DNA of 64,000 nt from CSP1-4 sp963777975 (GTDB taxonomy: Bacteria; Chloroflexota; Limnocylindria; Limnocylindrales; CSP1-4): contig CAVZSO010000005.1 of NCBI GenBank assembly GCA_963777975.1, positions 1 to 64,000 on the forward strand, read 5' to 3'. The position numbers and the translations under genes were made by a program. Shown piece by piece: positions 60,738-64,000 of the stretch. The notes beneath the pieces are model-generated. The model searched no databases. It was not told the origin of the DNA and saw only the letters and a program-made list of their open reading frames with translations. Position 1 is the first letter of the stretch, and each line of letters starts with the position of its first letter.

Positions 60738-62752
60738 GCGCCGATCGCCACCAGCCGTTCCGAGAGCTCCTGGCCGAGCGCATGGATGGGTCGCTGGACG
60801 CCGACCGCGATGCCCAGCTCGAGCGTCACCTGGCGGACTGTGCGAGTTGTCGCACGGTCGCCAAGGAGTACGAGGCTGACCGCGAGCGCCTGCAGGCGAT
60901 CCAGGATCCCGAGCCGCCGAGAGATCTCTGGGCGCGCACCAGCGCCGCGCTCGATCACGAGGTCGCGGACGAGGCCGATGCGCTGCTCAGCCCGGGCTTC
61001 GGTGGCAGCCGCGGCCCGCGCCAGTTCCGCGTCGCCATCGGCTCCTTCGTAGCCGCGATGCTGATCCTGGCCCTGACCGGCGGCCAGCTGCTGCCCACCG
61101 CGCCCACGCCCGGCCTGCCGACCGCGACACCGTTCGCCATCCCGGCCGAGGCGGTCAGCTACGTCGGCCTGACGAACGGCCAGCTGACCTTCTATCGCGC
61201 CAGCATCGGCGAGGTCTGTCCGCCACCGCGCCTCGATTGCGCCGACGGCCCGGACGGCGAGGCCGTGGTCCGCTTCGCCTCGGGCGTCCACGCACGGGAG
61301 ATGACGCTCAGCCGGAGCGGCCAGCTCTTCGTCTCCGGCAGCGACGAGCTGGGCGAGGAGATCTTCGCCATCGTCACCCTGCCTGCGCCGAAGCCGCCCA
61401 GCGGCAGCGTCGGGATCGAGCCACCGAGCCCATCCCCAGACGCGACGTCGAGCTCGGACCCGGAGGCCGGCAATAGCCCGGGTGAGACACGCAACCCGGA
61501 CGTCGGGCAGGGCGATCCGCCGACGCCGCGGCCGACCGACGGACCAGATGTCCTGCCCAGTCCATCGACCGATCCGGCGGGCGATCCATCGGCAGGGCCG
61601 TCGATCTCGCCGCCTCCGGGTGGCGCCACGGCGGTGGCCACGACCCAGGCCATCCTCAAGGACGCCCTGACGACGGGTGCTGCCGCCGCGTGGTCACCAG
61701 ATGGGACCACCCTCGCATTCAGTGCCATGCCGGCCGATCACAGCCAGGGATCGGACGTCTACGTCTGGCGACCTGGCGACAAGCGGGCACACGCGGTGAC
61801 CGACGATCACGCCTCCCTCTTCGCATCCTGGTCGGGTGGCCGGGTGGTCGTCAGTCGGACGCGGGCGGCCGAGGCGGCCGGCACCGGGCTCGAGCCCGAG
61901 ACGGTGGTCATCGATCTCGAGTCGGGCAAGAGCCGCACGGTCGACCTCGAGCGGGGCTGGCTGCCGAGCGTCGATCCGAGCGGCCGCTTCGTCGTCTACT
62001 GGCGTGGGCAGCTGGCCGATCGCGACGGCGTGGCGACCCCCGATGACGGTCGCCTGTATGTGGCTGACTGGACGAACCTCGATCCCTGGCCGGCGCCGCG
62101 AGCCACCGACGGAGCGACGCATCCGACGACCGGACCCGAGCCATCGACGGAACCGGCCGCGGGTGACCAGAGCGACCCGACGGTGACGGACCAGGCCTCC
62201 GGTCCGGATGCGAACGCCACGGCTCCCGATGAGGTCGGCGCGACCGGCGGAGGCCCGGCGGCGGAGGGTCCGAGCTCGGCGCCTGACGCGTCGGATCCCA
62301 CGGCTACAGCGGGCTCCGAGGACCGTGCCGGCGCCCCGAAGGGTGGCCAGACCGCGCCACCAGCCGGCGAGCCGGCCACGAAGCCCACGACCGACTCGAC
62401 GCCCTTCGTCCTCGAGCGGCCGCGGGCGGTCAGCGGGCGGACACGGGACTGGGTCACCCGCTGGTCAGCCGATGGCCAGGCCTACGCCGTCTGGACGGCG
62501 GATGCAGGCTCCAAGGTGCGTGGCGCTCTCCTCGTTCGTTCGGCGCCGACCGCGGATGCGCCGACTGGCGCCTCGCTCCTCGAGCGGGTCCAGGCGGGTC
62601 GTTCATTCGGTCTGGGCGACCAGCGTGTCGCCTGGGTCGCGCCGCTCGATGCGGGCGACGGCGAGCTGTGGGTGTCGGTCTGGGGTTCACGCGGACAGGG
62701 TTCGGTCAAGCTGCGCCGGGTCGACTCGCTGGACGCCGTTCCAAGCAACTGA
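60734..62752 (+). CDS. membrane anti-sigma factor with exported propeller domain
   Basis: A 672-aa protein. The cytoplasmic N-terminus is a zinc anti-sigma domain with His32, Cys36 and Cys39 (ERHLADCASCRTV). One membrane segment lies at about 98-120. Outside is a low-complexity Pro/Asp/Ser region, then beta-propeller-like blades (AAWSPDGTTLAF, VTRWSADGQAYAVWT) interrupted by a second disordered stretch (about 455-560). The start overlaps the sigma gene as ATGA. It should hold the sigma factor until an external signal reaches the sensor; much larger than usual for the family. Confidence 0.85.
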   Translation: MSADRHQPFRELLAERMDGSLDADRDAQLERHLADCASCRTVAKEYEADRERLQAIQDPEPPRDLWARTSAALDHEVADEADALLSPGFGGSRGPRQFRVAIGSFVAAMLILALTGGQLLPTAPTPGLPTATPFAIPAEAVSYVGLTNGQLTFYRASIGEVCPPPRLDCADGPDGEAVVRFASGVHAREMTLSRSGQLFVSGSDELGEEIFAIVTLPAPKPPSGSVGIEPPSPSPDATSSSDPEAGNSPGETRNPDVGQGDPPTPRPTDGPDVLPSPSTDPAGDPSAGPSISPPPGGATAVATTQAILKDALTTGAAAAWSPDGTTLAFSAMPADHSQGSDVYVWRPGDKRAHAVTDDHASLFASWSGGRVVVSRTRAAEAAGTGLEPETVVIDLESGKSRTVDLERGWLPSVDPSGRFVVYWRGQLADRDGVATPDDGRLYVADWTNLDPWPAPRATDGATHPTTGPEPSTEPAAGDQSDPTVTDQASGPDANATAPDEVGATGGGPAAEGPSSAPDASDPTATAGSEDRAGAPKGGQTAPPAGEPATKPTTDSTPFVLERPRAVSGRTRDWVTRWSADGQAYAVWTADAGSKVRGALLVRSAPTADAPTGASLLERVQAGRSFGLGDQRVAWVAPLDAGDGELWVSVWGSRGQGSVKLRRVDSLDAVPSN

Positions 62753-62775
62753 TCGCGCGGGTCGGCACCCGCTGG

Positions 62776-62781
62776 TATGCT
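62776..62781 (+). promoter_or_regulatory. -10 box TATGCT before pyrR
   Basis: TATGCT gives a leader of about 49 nt before pyrR. No convincing PyrR anti-antiterminator or terminator is visible in so short a leader. Confidence 0.4.
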
Positions 62782-62836
62782 CCGCGGCGACCCTCATCGG
62801 CCGGTCCTGTGAGCCCGGCGAGAGGCAGGAGGCTCC

Positions 62837-63394
62837 GTGACCGCGCGTCAGATCATGACCGCCGATGAGATCAGGCGGGCCCTCGTGCGCATCAGCCATG
62901 AGGTCGTCGAGAAGCACGGCGGCACCGCGGACCTGGCCCTCGTCGGCATCCAGCGTCGCGGCGTCCCACTCGCGGACCGGATGGCCACCGCGGTCGCCGA
63001 ACACGAAGGCCACGCCGTCCCGGTCGGGGCGCTGGATATCACGTTCTATCGCGATGATCTGTCGCTGGTCGCCCATCAGCCGATCGTCAAAGGCACCGAC
63101 CTGCCATTCGACATCAATGGCCTGACGCTGGTCATCGTCGACGACGTCCTCTACACGGGCCGCACCGTACGGGCTGCCATGGACGCGCTGATGGACTACG
63201 GCCGGCCGCGGGCGATCCGTCTGGCCGTGCTCATCGACCGCGGGCATCGCGAGCTGCCAGTCCGCGCCGATCACGTGGGCAAGAACGTGCCGACCTCGCA
63301 GGAGGAGATCATCAAGGTCCACCTGGTCGAGGTCGACGGCGACGGGGAGGACGGAGTCGAGATCGACCGCCTCGGCATCGAGGTCGCCTCATGA
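62837..63394 (+). CDS. pyrR: bifunctional pyrimidine operon regulator/uracil phosphoribosyltransferase
   Basis: A 185-aa PyrR. The PRPP-binding motif VIVDDVLYTGRTVRAA is at about 98-113, with LVGIQRRGVPLADR near the start and the C-terminal LPVRADHVGKNVPTS typical of PyrR. In Gram-positives it binds pyr mRNA to attenuate transcription and has weak uracil phosphoribosyltransferase activity. GTG at 62837 follows AGGAGG by 5 nt. pyrB overlaps as ATGA. Confidence 0.95.
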   Translation: MTARQIMTADEIRRALVRISHEVVEKHGGTADLALVGIQRRGVPLADRMATAVAEHEGHAVPVGALDITFYRDDLSLVAHQPIVKGTDLPFDINGLTLVIVDDVLYTGRTVRAAMDALMDYGRPRAIRLAVLIDRGHRELPVRADHVGKNVPTSQEEIIKVHLVEVDGDGEDGVEIDRLGIEVAS

Positions 63395-64000
63395 GCCTGC
63401 GCGCGAACCCCGACCTGCCATCGCCGCCCGTCATCGACCCGAGCGATGCGCCTGCGGCCGCGGCCGAAGACGTCGACGGGATCGACGGGGCTGCGATCCC
63501 GACCTCGGCCGAGAGAGCCGAGCAAGGTTGGCGCCACCGGCACCTGCTCGACGTCGCCGGGCTCGATGCTCGCGACCTGGACCTCGTGATGCGCACCGCC
63601 GACGAGATGCGGCGGATCCTGGCGCGGCCGATCCCCAAGGTGCCGACCCTCCGCGGGCTGTCGGTGACCATCCTCTTCTATGAGGCCTCGACGCGGACGC
63701 GGGTGTCCTTCGAGGTGGCCGCCAAGAACCTGTCGGCCGACGTCGTCAACATCGCGGCCGCCTCCTCGTCGGTCACCAAGGGCGAGTCGCTCATCGACAC
63801 CGTGCGCACGATCGAGGCCCTGGGCGCCGACATCATCGTCATCCGCCATGGGCGCAGCGGTGCCCCCGACCTTGCCGCGCGCGTCTTCGGCGGCCACGTC
63901 ATCAACGCCGGCGACGGCTGGCACGCCCACCCCACTCAGGCCCTGCTCGACCTCTACACGCTGCGCGACCACCTGCCCGGTGGTGACCTTCGCGGACGCA
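63391..64000 (+). CDS. pyrB: aspartate carbamoyltransferase, catalytic subunit (cut by window edge)
   Basis: The first 203 codons of PyrB (EC 2.1.3.2), which condenses carbamoyl phosphate and aspartate. The carbamoyl-phosphate motif is FYEASTRTRVSFE; SSSVTKGESLIDT supplies the swinging-loop Ser-Lys; and GDGWHAHPTQALLDLYT is the later conserved His-Pro-Thr-Gln. About 45 extra residues precede the normal start (before WRHRHLLDVAGL), so an internal start is possible. ATG 63391 overlaps pyrR as ATGA. The gene continues beyond 64000. Confidence 0.95.
   Translation, partial: MSLRANPDLPSPPVIDPSDAPAAAAEDVDGIDGAAIPTSAERAEQGWRHRHLLDVAGLDARDLDLVMRTADEMRRILARPIPKVPTLRGLSVTILFYEASTRTRVSFEVAAKNLSADVVNIAAASSSVTKGESLIDTVRTIEALGADIIVIRHGRSGAPDLAARVFGGHVINAGDGWHAHPTQALLDLYTLRDHLPGGDLRGR

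Noticed and set aside
62753..62836. PyrR-type attenuator before pyrR
   Set aside because: The leader is too short and lacks a terminator or the conserved PyrR-binding loop.
1..64000. CRISPR array, insertion sequence, integrase or prophage
   Set aside because: No regularly spaced repeats, transposase, recombinase or phage structural genes were found on either strand.

Overview
The window is high-GC DNA (roughly two thirds G+C), densely packed with bacterial genes. It has no CRISPR array, no transposase and no recognisable integrase. Gene content and style suggest a high-GC Chloroflexota lineage (Limnocylindria/Ellin6529-like); an actinobacterium is the main alternative. This placement is inference from three things: class III cyclases fused to ATPases, many Pro/Thr-rich envelope lipoproteins, and many genes whose TAnnnT -10 box lies 6-9 nt before the start codon (leaderless transcripts), mixed with genes that carry a strong GGAGG ribosome site. 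No 16S or other decisive marker is present.

Layout. 0-10.6 kb: a small Ala-rich protein, a PKD lipoprotein, a three-gene minus-strand operon (small conserved protein, heptapeptide-repeat membrane protein, YggT), an XRE regulator, a PAS histidine kinase/OmpR regulator pair, a bicupin and an ABC exporter. 10.6-17.4 kb: an envelope and stress block (AI-2E family permease, LEA-like protein, GlsB/YeaQ protein, a 41-aa pilin-like peptide with CorA, Gly-zipper protein, zinc metallopeptidase, small lipoprotein), several members followed by strong hairpin terminators. 17.4-24.5 kb: TolB-like propeller, PLP-dependent dehydratase, tandem cupredoxin lipoprotein, VOC protein, cold-shock protein and small conserved proteins.

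24.5-41 kb is the least tidy part. It holds two FAD-linked oxidases, a DUF2652 cyclase-like protein, two deletion or decay derivatives of a class III cyclase, a ferredoxin-cyclase fusion co-transcribed with a LuxR-type ATPase regulator, and a SulP transporter. Several genes here are frameshifted, nearly always by one extra base. At 41.2 kb lies a tRNA-Gly(CCC). Its 5' half plus promoter recurs at 43.7 kb and, degraded, at 45.1 kb. These copies bracket two gene pairs: epoxide hydrolase/thioredoxin-like, and DinB/VOC.

45-64 kb: a 1037-aa cyclase-ATPase-TPR regulator, a frameshifted amino-acid oxidase, an ACT protein, acetyltransferase and SRPBCC genes. At 52.1-53.7 kb is a triple-rhodanese sulfurtransferase preceded by what looks like a complete cysteine-responsive transcription attenuator (Cys-rich 22-aa leader peptide, competing antiterminator and terminator). 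Housekeeping genes follow: reductase, 2-hydroxyacid dehydrogenase, XRE-cupin regulator with a likely operator, LytR-CpsA-Psr protein, lipB-galT, an ECF sigma/anti-sigma pair, and pyrR-pyrB running off the right edge. The attenuator and the tRNA-fragment-bounded cassettes are the observations most worth following up.
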